A stretch of DNA of 64,000 bases from Pseudoduganella dura. GTDB taxonomy: Bacteria > Pseudomonadota > Gammaproteobacteria > Burkholderiales > Burkholderiaceae_D. Each line of letters begins with the position of its first letter. Within the stretch, counting starts at the first letter, position 1. This document shows, in pieces, positions 54,336 to 62,167 of the stretch. The DNA is taken from the NCBI RefSeq assembly GCF_009727155.1, contig NZ_WNWM01000002.1, forward strand, positions 5,518,001 through 5,582,000, in the 5' to 3' direction. The position numbers were made by a program, and so were the translations under genes. A model generated the notes under the pieces. That model made no database searches. It saw only the letters and a program-made list of their open reading frames with translations, and was not told the origin of the DNA.

Positions 54336-54917
54336 ATGGCAGCAAAAACCATTCTGTTCCTGACCGGCGACTTCGCCGAAGACTACGAGACCATGGTGCC
54401 GTTCCAGGCGCTGCAGGCGGTGGGGCACACGGTGCATGCGGTCTGCCCCGGCAAGGGCGCCGGCGACACGATCAAGACCGCCATCCACGATTTCGAGGGC
54501 GACCAGACCTACACCGAAAAGCCCGGCCACCGGTTCACGCTGAACGCGGCGTTCGACGACGTCGACGTGGCGAACTACGAGGCGCTGGCGATCGCCGGCG
54601 GCCGTGCTCCCGAATACCTGCGCCTGAATCCCCGCGTGATCGAGATCGTGCGGCAGTTCGCCGAAAGCGGCAAGCCGGTCGCCGCCGTCTGCCACGGCGC
54701 GCAATTGCTGGCGGCGGCGGACGTGATCCGCGGCCGCAGGATCTCGTGCTACCCGGCCTGCGCGCCGGAGGTGAAACTGGCCGGCGCGGAGTTCGCCGAT
54801 ATCGCCGTCGATGCCGCCGTCACCGACGGCCAGTTCGTCACCGCGCCCGCCTGGCCCGCGCACCCGCAGTGGATCGCCCAATTTCTGCGCAAGCTGGGCA
54901 CGGAAATCAGGCTGTAG
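54336..54917 (+). CDS. DJ-1/PfpI-family protein
   Basis: The 193-aa cytoplasmic protein has the class-I glutamine amidotransferase-like fold. The nucleophile elbow [19 protein letters not shown] carries the reactive Cys next to His, and [13 protein letters not shown] supplies the N-terminal Glu. Members act as stress-linked proteases, glyoxalases or deglycases, and the activity here is not known. AAGGAGG precedes the ATG. The start at 54336 avoids the MITE. Confidence 0.88.
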   Translation: MAAKTILFLTGDFAEDYETMVPFQALQAVGHTVHAVCPGKGAGDTIKTAIHDFEGDQTYTEKPGHRFTLNAAFDDVDVANYEALAIAGGRAPEYLRLNPRVIEIVRQFAESGKPVAAVCHGAQLLAAADVIRGRRISCYPACAPEVKLAGAEFADIAVDAAVTDGQFVTAPAWPAHPQWIAQFLRKLGTEIRL

Positions 54918-54937
54918 CCGGGCCCCGCCGGGCCCGG
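54918..54937. terminator. GC-rich hairpin between convergent genes
   Basis: CCGGGCCC-CGCC-GGGCCCGG lies between the ends of the DJ-1 and S-formylglutathione hydrolase genes. No T-run follows, so termination is only suggested by position. Confidence 0.4.
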
Positions 54938-54941
54938 AGCG

Positions 54942-55784
54942 TCACGCGGCCAGCTGCGGCGCGTGCCAGCGCAGGTGGTCTTCGACGAACGTGGCGATGA
55001 AGTAGTACCCGTGGTCGTACCCCGCGTGCCGGCGCAGCGTCAGCGGCTGGCCGGCGCGGGCGCAGGCCGTCTCGAACAGTTCCGGTTTCAGCTGCTCGTG
55101 CAGGAACTTGTCGGCCAGCCCCTGGTCGACCAGGATCCCGGCGGGGAAAGGATTGCAGCTCTTCGACATCAGCACGCTCGCATCGTGTTCCGCCCACGCG
55201 AATTCGTCGTCGCCCAGGTAGCCGGTGAATGCCTTGCGGCCCCACGGGCACTGCACCGGCGCGGCGATGGGCGCGAATGCCGAGACCGACCTGAACAGGT
55301 CCGGCCGGCGCAGCGCCAGCGTCAGCGCGCCGTGGCCGCCCATCGAATGGCCGAAGATGCCGATCCGGCCGCCATCGACGGGCAAGTCGCGCGCGACCAG
55401 CTCGCGAAGTTCGTGGATGTAGCTCTCCATCCGGTAATGCCGCGACCAGGGTTCGAGCGTCGCGTCGAGGTAGAAGCCGGCGCCCGCGCCGAAGTCCCAC
55501 GCGTCGGTTTCGCCGGGCACGCCGGCGCCGCGCGGGCTGGTATCGGGCGCCACCAGCACCAGGCCCAGTTCCGCGGCCACGCGCTGGGCGCCCGCCTTGG
55601 TCATGAAGGTCTCTTCGTTGCAGGTCAGTCCGGCAAGGTAGAACAGGGCCGGCAGCCGCGCGCCGTCGGCATGCGGCGGGATGAACACCGAGAAGCGCAT
55701 CGGCAGGCCGATGGCCGCCGATGCGTGCTTGTAGAAGCGCTGCACGCCGCCATGGCAGGCGTGTTCGCTGACCAGCTCCAGCAT
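54942..55784 (-). CDS. fghA: S-formylglutathione hydrolase
   Basis: The 280-aa alpha/beta hydrolase (EC 3.1.2.12) completes glutathione-dependent formaldehyde oxidation. The Ser nucleophile is in IGIFGHSMGGHGAL, with Asp in LVDQGLADKF and His in HAGYDHGYYFI. LAGLTCNEETFMTKAGAQ, DTSPRGAGVPGE and GAGAGFYLDAT are family signatures. The ATG at 55784 follows AAGGGGAAATCC; the longer frame to 55895 is rejected. The usual partner, glutathione-dependent formaldehyde dehydrogenase, is not adjacent. Confidence 0.93.
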   Translation of the reverse strand: MLELVSEHACHGGVQRFYKHASAAIGLPMRFSVFIPPHADGARLPALFYLAGLTCNEETFMTKAGAQRVAAELGLVLVAPDTSPRGAGVPGETDAWDFGAGAGFYLDATLEPWSRHYRMESYIHELRELVARDLPVDGGRIGIFGHSMGGHGALTLALRRPDLFRSVSAFAPIAAPVQCPWGRKAFTGYLGDDEFAWAEHDASVLMSKSCNPFPAGILVDQGLADKFLHEQLKPELFETACARAGQPLTLRRHAGYDHGYYFIATFVEDHLRWHAPQLAA

Positions 55785-55979
55785 GGATTTCCCCTTGGCT
55801 CCGTGATAGTTGCCCGCATTGTACTGCACGCCCTTGCAGTGCGACACCATGGTCAATCTTGCTATATAGTCATCTACGGATGAGTTTCCTTGCATCCCCG
55901 GTCATTATCAATTACATTCGCGCAAATGTAATTACTGCCGATCCTGCCCGGCTCAAGCATTCATAATAGGAGGAACCTT

Positions 55980-57161
55980 ATGCCAGATTTCCTGGTCATT
56001 TCGGCCGAACTCGCGTGGCCGCTCGCTGTACTCCTCGCCTGGCTTGCCGGCGAGTTCATCCACCGCTGGACCAAGCTGCCCCGCATCAGTGTCTATGGCC
56101 TGGTGGGCTTCCTGTGCGCCCAGGCGTTTCCCGACCTGTTCGCCACCGAATCGTCCAGCCCCGTCATCGTGCTGGCCAACGTCGCGTTCGGCCTGATCCT
56201 GTTCGAACTGGGCTACCGCGTCAACCTGAACTGGCTGCGCGTCAATCCGTGGGTGGCCGTCAGCGGCCTTGCGGAAGCGTTCGCCACGTTCGCCGTGGTC
56301 TACCTGATCGCCAGCGCCTGGGGCATGGACACCATGCCGTCACTGCTGCTGGCGTCACTGGCGATGTCCACGTCCCCGGCCGGCGTGCTGCGCGTGGTCA
56401 ACGAACAGCGCAGTTCCGGGCAGGTCACCGAGCGGGTGCTGCACCTGGTGGCGATGAACTGCGTGCTGGCCGTGCTGACGTTCAAGGTCATCGTCGGCTT
56501 CTGGGTATTCAATACGTCGGGCAGCCTGACGCAGGCGATCTCCCTGAGCGCCATCGAACTGGTGGCGTCCGCGCTGCTGGGCGCGGTATGCGGCATGCTG
56601 GTGCCGGCCGTGCTGCGCCACCTGGGCAACCTGGCGCGCGAAGGCACGCTGGCGTTCGCGCTGGTGGTGGTGATCCTGGTCGCGATCACGCACGCCTACG
56701 ATCTGTCGCCGGTGCTGGCCACGCTGGCCTTCGGCCTGACGGCACGCCACCGCCGCGTGGCCTTCACCCGCACGCAGCGCAACTTCGGCGCGATCGGCGA
56801 GCTGCTGACGATCCTGCTGTTCGTGTTCGCCGTCTCCACGCTGGACTGGAACAACGTCGTCAACGGCGGCATGCTGGCATTCGTGCTGCTGATCGCCCGC
56901 TTCATCGTGAAGACCGCCGGCGTGGCCGCGTTCTCGCAGCTGTCGGGCATCCCGTGGCGCAAGGGCCTGGCGACCGGCATGGCGCTGGCGCCGATGTCCG
57001 TGTTCGTCGTGCTGCTGCTGGAGCAGACCAAGAATTCCGGCGTCGTCTTCATCGACGAACTGGCCGCCGTGGCCGCGATGACCGTGTTCATGGAAGTGCT
57101 CGGCCCCATCATCACCCAGCGCGCCCTGATCTGGGCCCGCGAAACGCCGAAGGAGGAATAA
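55980..57161 (+). CDS. CPA2-type cation:proton antiporter
   Basis: The 393-aa membrane protein has about 12 spans and no regulatory TrkA domain. [38 protein letters not shown] and [15 protein letters not shown] fit Kef/Nha-like CPA2 exchangers. It begins after ATAGGAGGAACCTT, a strong ribosome-binding site. A YbdK-type ligase gene starts 2 bp after its stop and is clearly cotranscribed. The transported ion is unknown. Confidence 0.85.
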   Translation: MPDFLVISAELAWPLAVLLAWLAGEFIHRWTKLPRISVYGLVGFLCAQAFPDLFATESSSPVIVLANVAFGLILFELGYRVNLNWLRVNPWVAVSGLAEAFATFAVVYLIASAWGMDTMPSLLLASLAMSTSPAGVLRVVNEQRSSGQVTERVLHLVAMNCVLAVLTFKVIVGFWVFNTSGSLTQAISLSAIELVASALLGAVCGMLVPAVLRHLGNLAREGTLAFALVVVILVAITHAYDLSPVLATLAFGLTARHRRVAFTRTQRNFGAIGELLTILLFVFAVSTLDWNNVVNGGMLAFVLLIARFIVKTAGVAAFSQLSGIPWRKGLATGMALAPMSVFVVLLLEQTKNSGVVFIDELAAVAAMTVFMEVLGPIITQRALIWARETPKEE

Positions 57162-57163
57162 TC

Positions 57164-58285
57164 ATGGCACTGGGACCGTTCACCGCGTCGACTCCGCTGA
57201 CGATGGGCGTCGAACTCGAGCTGCAGCTCGTGAGTTTTTCCGATTACGACCTGACCGCATCGAGCCCCGATCTGCTGCACCTGCTGGAGCAAAAGCCGTT
57301 CCCCGGGCACGTGACGCCGGAGATCACGGAAAGCATGATCGAGATTAACAGCGACATCCACACCCGCCACACCGAGTTGCTGGCGCAGCTGCACGAGGTG
57401 CGCGACACGCTGGTGCGGGCCGGCGAGAAGCTCAACATCGGCATCTGCGGCGGCGGCACGCACCCGTTCCAGAAGTGGGTCGAGCGCCGCATCTTCGAAA
57501 AGCCGCGCTTCAAGGAAGTGTCGTCGCTGTACGGCTACCTGGCCAAGCAGTTCACCGTGTTCGGCCAGCACGTGCACATCGGCACCGGCAACGGCGACGA
57601 TGCGCTGTACCTGCTGCACTCGCTGTCGCGCTACCTGCCGCACTTCATCGCGCTGTCGGCCTCGTCGCCGTTCGTACAGGGCGGCGACACGCTGTTCAAC
57701 TCGGCGCGGCTGAACTCCGTGTTCGCGTTCCCGATGAGCGGCCGGGCGCCGTTCCTGCTGTCGTGGGACGAATTCGCGGACAAGTTCTTCGCCAAGATGG
57801 AGCACACCGGCGTCATCAAGAGCATGAAGGACTTCTACTGGGATATCCGCCCCAAGCCGGAATACGGCACCATCGAGCTGCGCGTGTGCGACACGCCGCT
57901 GACCGTGGAGCGCGCCGCGGCGCTGGCGGCCTACCTGCAGGCGCTGTGCGCCTACCTGCTGGACCGCAAGGAGGAGCCGCCGGCGGAGGACGACTACCTG
58001 GTGTACAACTACAACCGCTTCCAGGCCTGCCGTTTCGGCCTCGACGGCGTCATCGTGCACCCGAAGACCTACGAAAGCCTGTCGCTGCGCGAGGATATCC
58101 TGACCACGCTGCGCAAGATGGACCCGTATGCCGAACGGCTCGGCGGCAGCGCCGCGGTGAACCACCTGATGCAGGTGACGCACGTGGGCAGCGATGCGCA
58201 ATACCTGCGCGACCAGTTCGCTTCCAGCGGCAGTGTCGAGGGGATCGTCGACGCGGCGGTGCAGCGGTTCCGCGGGCGGCGCTGA
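57164..58285 (+). CDS. Carboxylate-amine ligase (YbdK/GCS2 family)
   Basis: The 373-aa protein resembles bacterial glutamate-cysteine-ligase-type-2 proteins. [74 protein letters not shown] and [15 protein letters not shown] are typical. It probably joins a carboxylate to an amine with ATP, with a weak glutamate-cysteine ligase activity known for E. coli YbdK. AGGAGGAATAATC precedes the ATG. Confidence 0.9.
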   Translation: MALGPFTASTPLTMGVELELQLVSFSDYDLTASSPDLLHLLEQKPFPGHVTPEITESMIEINSDIHTRHTELLAQLHEVRDTLVRAGEKLNIGICGGGTHPFQKWVERRIFEKPRFKEVSSLYGYLAKQFTVFGQHVHIGTGNGDDALYLLHSLSRYLPHFIALSASSPFVQGGDTLFNSARLNSVFAFPMSGRAPFLLSWDEFADKFFAKMEHTGVIKSMKDFYWDIRPKPEYGTIELRVCDTPLTVERAAALAAYLQALCAYLLDRKEEPPAEDDYLVYNYNRFQACRFGLDGVIVHPKTYESLSLREDILTTLRKMDPYAERLGGSAAVNHLMQVTHVGSDAQYLRDQFASSGSVEGIVDAAVQRFRGRR

Positions 58286-58294
58286 CGAAAATCG

Positions 58295-58344
58295 GGGACG
58301 GACCCTGTTTTTCAGGAAATTTCCTGAAAAACAGGGTCCGTCCC
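58295..58344. repeat. GGGACGGACCC palindromic intergenic repeat, copy 2
   Basis: A perfect 25+25 bp palindrome matches the one at 14378-14427 except at one base. It is followed by the same ATTTTTTTGGTC tail and a partial third arm GGTCCGTCCC (58354-58363). It lies between the convergent ligase and amidotransferase genes and could act as a bidirectional terminator. Confidence 0.93.
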
Positions 58345-58373
58345 CATTTTTTTGGTCCGTCCCATTTACTATT

Positions 58374-59309
58374 TTAGAACCGCGTCTCCCGCGCCACCCG
58401 CAGGAAGTTGTCGAGAATCCCCGTGCAGTCGAGCAGTTCTTGCCCGCCGGCGCGGTGGAATTCCGGGTGCCACTGCAGGCCCATCACGAACGGCGCCTTG
58501 CGGTAGCGGATCGCTTCGATCATCCCGTCCGGCACCGACAGCGCTTCCACGTCCATGTCGCGGCCCAGCGTGCGCACCGCCTGGTGGTGGATCGAGTTGA
58601 CCACGCCGCCGGCGGTCTCCCTGAACAGCTTCGACAGGGAGGAGCCGGGCGGGAAGGCGATCTCGTGGCGGTGCCGGTCGTAGTCGTCGTGCACGTGCGC
58701 CATCGCGGTCGGCACGTCGGTGGCGATGTCCTGGTACAGCGTGCCGCCGAAGGCCACGTTGATCAGCTGGCAGCCGCGGCAGATGCCCAGCACCGGCTTG
58801 CCCGCCTCGACGAATTCATGCAGCAGTTCCAGCTCGTACATGTCGCGCGCGCGGTCGCCGCTCCACTCGGGGCGCGTGGGCGCCTCGGAATAGGTTTGCG
58901 GCGACACGTCCGCACCGCCCTGCAGCACCAGCCCGTCCAGGTGGCGCGCATAGTCGCGCAGCCGGATGTTCGACGGGTGCAGCAGGCCGCTCGTGTTCAC
59001 GGTGGGGATCATGAACACCAGCACGTCGCGCGACATGACCCAGTGCGCGATCGACTCTTCCAGGTATTGCAGGTTCTTGCTGCGCAGCCCCGTGGCGCCG
59101 GCCTCGGGGTGGAAGATGCGCGCCGAGATGCCGATGCGCAGCGGGCGCTGCATCACATGCCGCGTCAGCGCGGCGGCCACGCGCTGGTAACGCGCGCGGA
59201 TCACGCGGCCCCACAGCGAGAACACCGAGTCGCCGGGATCGAGGTAGCGCGGTGTGTCGTCCTTCCTTCGCGAGTGTTCGCGGTCCGCGCCGCGCTGCTC
59301 GTCTTCCAT
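58374..59309 (-). CDS. Class-I glutamine amidotransferase (gamma-glutamyl-GABA hydrolase-like)
   Basis: The 311-aa protein belongs to peptidase family C26. The nucleophile is in LGICRGCQLINVAFGGTLYQD, and His/Glu are in GLQWHPEFH. PRPLRIGISARIFHP marks the domain start near residue 55, so the first 50 residues (charged) are an unusual extension or the start is internal (MQRPLRIGIS). Relatives hydrolyse gamma-glutamyl amides. The gene faces the ligase gene, which may form such bonds; a link is only suggested. Confidence 0.85.
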   Translation of the reverse strand: MEDEQRGADREHSRRKDDTPRYLDPGDSVFSLWGRVIRARYQRVAAALTRHVMQRPLRIGISARIFHPEAGATGLRSKNLQYLEESIAHWVMSRDVLVFMIPTVNTSGLLHPSNIRLRDYARHLDGLVLQGGADVSPQTYSEAPTRPEWSGDRARDMYELELLHEFVEAGKPVLGICRGCQLINVAFGGTLYQDIATDVPTAMAHVHDDYDRHRHEIAFPPGSSLSKLFRETAGGVVNSIHHQAVRTLGRDMDVEALSVPDGMIEAIRYRKAPFVMGLQWHPEFHRAGGQELLDCTGILDNFLRVARETRF

Positions 59310-59319
59310 GCTGTTCCTT

Positions 59320-59853
59320 CTACATTGTGAATGGCATCGGCTGCAGGCCGAACGTCACATCCAGGTCGTCGATCGATTCCAGCAGGCCCTGCAGGCCCGC
59401 GTTCAGGCTGGCCAGTCCGGCCACGTCCAGCTTCGCCAGCGCTTCCGGCAACAGGCCGCGCGCCGGTTTCGGGGCGGCATCCAATAGTGCCTGCCCCGCA
59501 TCGGACAATGCCAGTTTTACCACACGCGCGTCTTCACGGTCGCGCGTCTTGACGACGTAGCCCTTCCTGGCCAGTCCTTCGAGCAGGTTGCTGGTGGTGG
59601 TTTGCGCGATGGCCAGGCGCGCCGTGATCTCGCCCACGCGCAGCCCCGGCACGTCGGCCAGCTCCTGCATGATCCACAACTGCGCGCCGTTGACGCCGCA
59701 CTGTTTCTCGATCCACAGCGAATGGCGCTGCGCCGCGCGGATCACGATGCGCAGCTTCTGCAGCGCCTCCAGGTTCGGTGCGGGCGCGCGCTCCGGCTCC
59801 CCGCCGGTGCCCGGCTGCCTGCCGCGTAGATTGTTCTTGGTGGTGCTGCTCAT
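59320..59853 (-). CDS. MarR-family transcriptional regulator
   Basis: The 177-aa protein has a winged helix with VNGAQLWIMQELADVPGLRVGEITARLAIAQTTTSNLLEGLARKGYV and the wing DREDARVVKLALSDAG. It lies 10 bp downstream of the amidotransferase gene start on the same strand, and may control it. The start at 59853 follows GGGAGACGGGCAGCC; an upstream ATG at 59877 lacks a ribosome-binding site. Confidence 0.85.
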   Translation of the reverse strand: MSSTTKNNLRGRQPGTGGEPERAPAPNLEALQKLRIVIRAAQRHSLWIEKQCGVNGAQLWIMQELADVPGLRVGEITARLAIAQTTTSNLLEGLARKGYVVKTRDREDARVVKLALSDAGQALLDAAPKPARGLLPEALAKLDVAGLASLNAGLQGLLESIDDLDVTFGLQPMPFTM

Positions 59854-60095
59854 GGCTGCCCGTCTCCCTTGCTGCATGGCATAAATACATTTTTAGGAAT
59901 ATAATTTCGCTTTCGCCCATCGGGCGTCCGCCCAGCCGGGGTTCGTCGCGGCTGTTCGAAAGGTAGAGAACGCGCGGGCATACCGAATGGTTTACTCAGC
60001 CGCACGGATGGCACGCCGGCCCCGGTCCGGTTCCGAGGCCTCGCGTGCGACACCACCCGCGAGTGCACCCGCCGCCGGCCACCAGTAAAGAATCG

Positions 60096-60419
60096 ATGAA
60101 GGAGATCAGCCCCGACCTGCGCAGTTTCGTGCTGACGCTGCCATCCGTCCCGTTCCTGGAAGCACTGCTGCTGCTGCACGGGGCGCCCGGCACGATCTGG
60201 ACCGCCGAAGCGATCGCGCAACGGCTCTACCTGCAATCGGTCGCCCGGGCCGACGCGATCGTTCGCGAGCTCGCCGCGCGCGGCTTCTGCGCCTGCACGG
60301 CGGACGGGCTGCTGATCTACCGGCCGGCCGACGACGCGCTGCATGCGCTGATCGCCGAACTGGCGCGGGAGTACCAGCAGCGGCTCATCGAGATCACGCA
60401 GCTGGTGCACGCACGATAA
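60096..60419 (+). CDS. Small conserved-looking protein, winged-helix-like
   Basis: The 107-aa product begins MKEISPDLRSFVLTLPSVPFLEALLLLHG. The middle has a pattern like a winged helix (WTAEAIAQRLYLQSVARADAIVRELAARGFC) with a charged C-terminus (LAREYQQRLIEITQLVHAR). No family was recognised. A regulatory or adaptor role is a guess from fold pattern. It is followed closely by the convergent ligase gene. Confidence 0.65.
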   Translation: MKEISPDLRSFVLTLPSVPFLEALLLLHGAPGTIWTAEAIAQRLYLQSVARADAIVRELAARGFCACTADGLLIYRPADDALHALIAELAREYQQRLIEITQLVHAR

Positions 60420-60426
60420 GGCGCCG

Positions 60427-62001
60427 TCACGCCAGCGCGAGCGCCATGTCGCGCAGCGCCGCCTTCAGCACCTTGCCGGTGGCGCCGGCGGGCAGGGCGG
60501 GCACCACCACGATGCGCGCCGGCAGCTTGTAGGGTGCCAGCTGCCCGCGCAGGCCGGCCGACAGTTCGCCGGCCAGGGCGGCAGCGTCGCCGGCACCGCT
60601 GCCGCCGCCCTCGCCACGGGCCTCGACGAACGCGATCACTTCCTCGTCCCCGTCCGGGCCGGGGCGGCCCACCACGGCGGACTGCACCACCCGCGGATGC
60701 GCATTGAGCAGCGTTTCCACTTCCAGCGGGTAGACGTTGAAGCCGGCGCGCACGATCAGTTCCTTCGTGCGGCCAATGATGAACAGCGCGCCGTCCGCGC
60801 CCCGGCGTACCACGTCGCCCGTGTTCAGCCAGCCGTCCGGCCGCAGCACGGCGGCGGTTTGCGCCGCATCGCGGTAGTAGCCGAGCATCACGTTCGGCCC
60901 GCGCACCCACAGCTCGCCCCCCGTGCCGTCGATGCGGATCGCCACGCCCGGGATGGGAAAACCCACCGAGGTGTCGGCGCGCGGCGCGTCGACGGGGGTC
61001 TGGCTGATCGTGGGCGCGGTTTCCGTCATGCCGTAGCCGTTGTGCAGCGGCAGGCCGAACGCCGCTTCGATGCGCGCCTTCAGCGCCGGGGTCAGCGGCG
61101 AGCCGCCGGCGTAGATGAAGCGCAGGGTGGAGACGACCGGCCCGGCGGCCGCGTCCAGCAGCCGCGCGTACAGCGCCGGCACGCCCTGCAGGATGGTGAT
61201 GCCGTCGTCGCGCAGCATGCGCAGCAGGCCCGCCGGCGTGAAGCGCGGCACCAGGTGCAGGCAGGCGCCCGCGTGCAAGGTACCGAGCAGCACGGAGGCC
61301 AGGCCGTACACGTGCGACACCGGCAGCACGCCGCAGGCGCGGTCGCCCGGCACCAGCCGGCGCAAGGTGGCGGAGACGGCGGCCACGTGCAGCAGGCTGC
61401 GGTGCGACAGCATCACCCCTTTCGGCTGGCCGGTGGTGCCGCTGGTGTACAGCAGCGCCGCGCATTGGCGCGCACCGTCCGCGTGCACCGGCTCGGGCCG
61501 CGCATCCGCATTCAGCGGTCCGGCCAGCCAGCGCCCGACGGGCGCCGGCGCGGGCAAGTGCACCGCACCGTGCCGCGCGCCGTGCGCCGCGGCCTCGGGC
61601 GACGCGCCGTCCAGGTAAAAGGCGCGCCGTGCGCCGCTATGCGAGGCGATGCCGTCGACCTCGCGCGCCGTCAGCCGTGGATTGACGCACACGAACCACG
61701 CGTCGCACAGCCCCGCGGCGAAGATCAGGCACGCCTGCGCCAGCGAGTTCTCGCCCACCACCAGCACGCGGTCGCCGGGCCGCACGCCGAGCGCCGCCAG
61801 TTGCCCGGCCGTTTCGCGCACCGCGTCCCACAAGGCGCCATAGCCGATGTCGCGCCCATGTTCGCGCAATGCCGGCGCCAGCGGATGGCGCGCGGCCCGT
61901 TCTGCGAGCAGGCCGGCAAGGCGCTCGGGCAGTGCCGGCGGGAGGGCGCCGGCGCTGGTGGCCGGTGCAGGCGTGGCTTGCATCGTGATTGTTCCGGGCA
62001 T
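60427..62001 (-). CDS. AMP-dependent synthetase/ligase (acyl-CoA synthetase-like)
   Basis: The 524-aa adenylate-forming enzyme has LLYTSGTTGQPKGVMLSHRS (P-loop), GYGMTETAPTIS, GWLNTGDVV, the hinge RTKELIVRAGFNVYP and the catalytic Lys in ATGKVLKAAL. It would activate a carboxylic acid as the adenylate and then the CoA thioester. The acid cannot be told. Two ATGs (62001, 61983) are possible starts. Confidence 0.9.
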   Translation of the reverse strand: MPGTITMQATPAPATSAGALPPALPERLAGLLAERAARHPLAPALREHGRDIGYGALWDAVRETAGQLAALGVRPGDRVLVVGENSLAQACLIFAAGLCDAWFVCVNPRLTAREVDGIASHSGARRAFYLDGASPEAAAHGARHGAVHLPAPAPVGRWLAGPLNADARPEPVHADGARQCAALLYTSGTTGQPKGVMLSHRSLLHVAAVSATLRRLVPGDRACGVLPVSHVYGLASVLLGTLHAGACLHLVPRFTPAGLLRMLRDDGITILQGVPALYARLLDAAAGPVVSTLRFIYAGGSPLTPALKARIEAAFGLPLHNGYGMTETAPTISQTPVDAPRADTSVGFPIPGVAIRIDGTGGELWVRGPNVMLGYYRDAAQTAAVLRPDGWLNTGDVVRRGADGALFIIGRTKELIVRAGFNVYPLEVETLLNAHPRVVQSAVVGRPGPDGDEEVIAFVEARGEGGGSGAGDAAALAGELSAGLRGQLAPYKLPARIVVVPALPAGATGKVLKAALRDMALALA

Positions 62002-62167
62002 GGTGGCGGGTATGCGAAGGGCGCGCAGTGTGCAGCGGGATGCATGCCGGTGTCAACCCTCGCCTGCCCCGCCAGGAAAGCTTTTCGGAATTTGTGCTCA
62101 AACGCTTCTTTCCGCGTAAAGACTCACGGCGATCCTTAAACTTGTAACATGATTGGAGTAGACTTCA

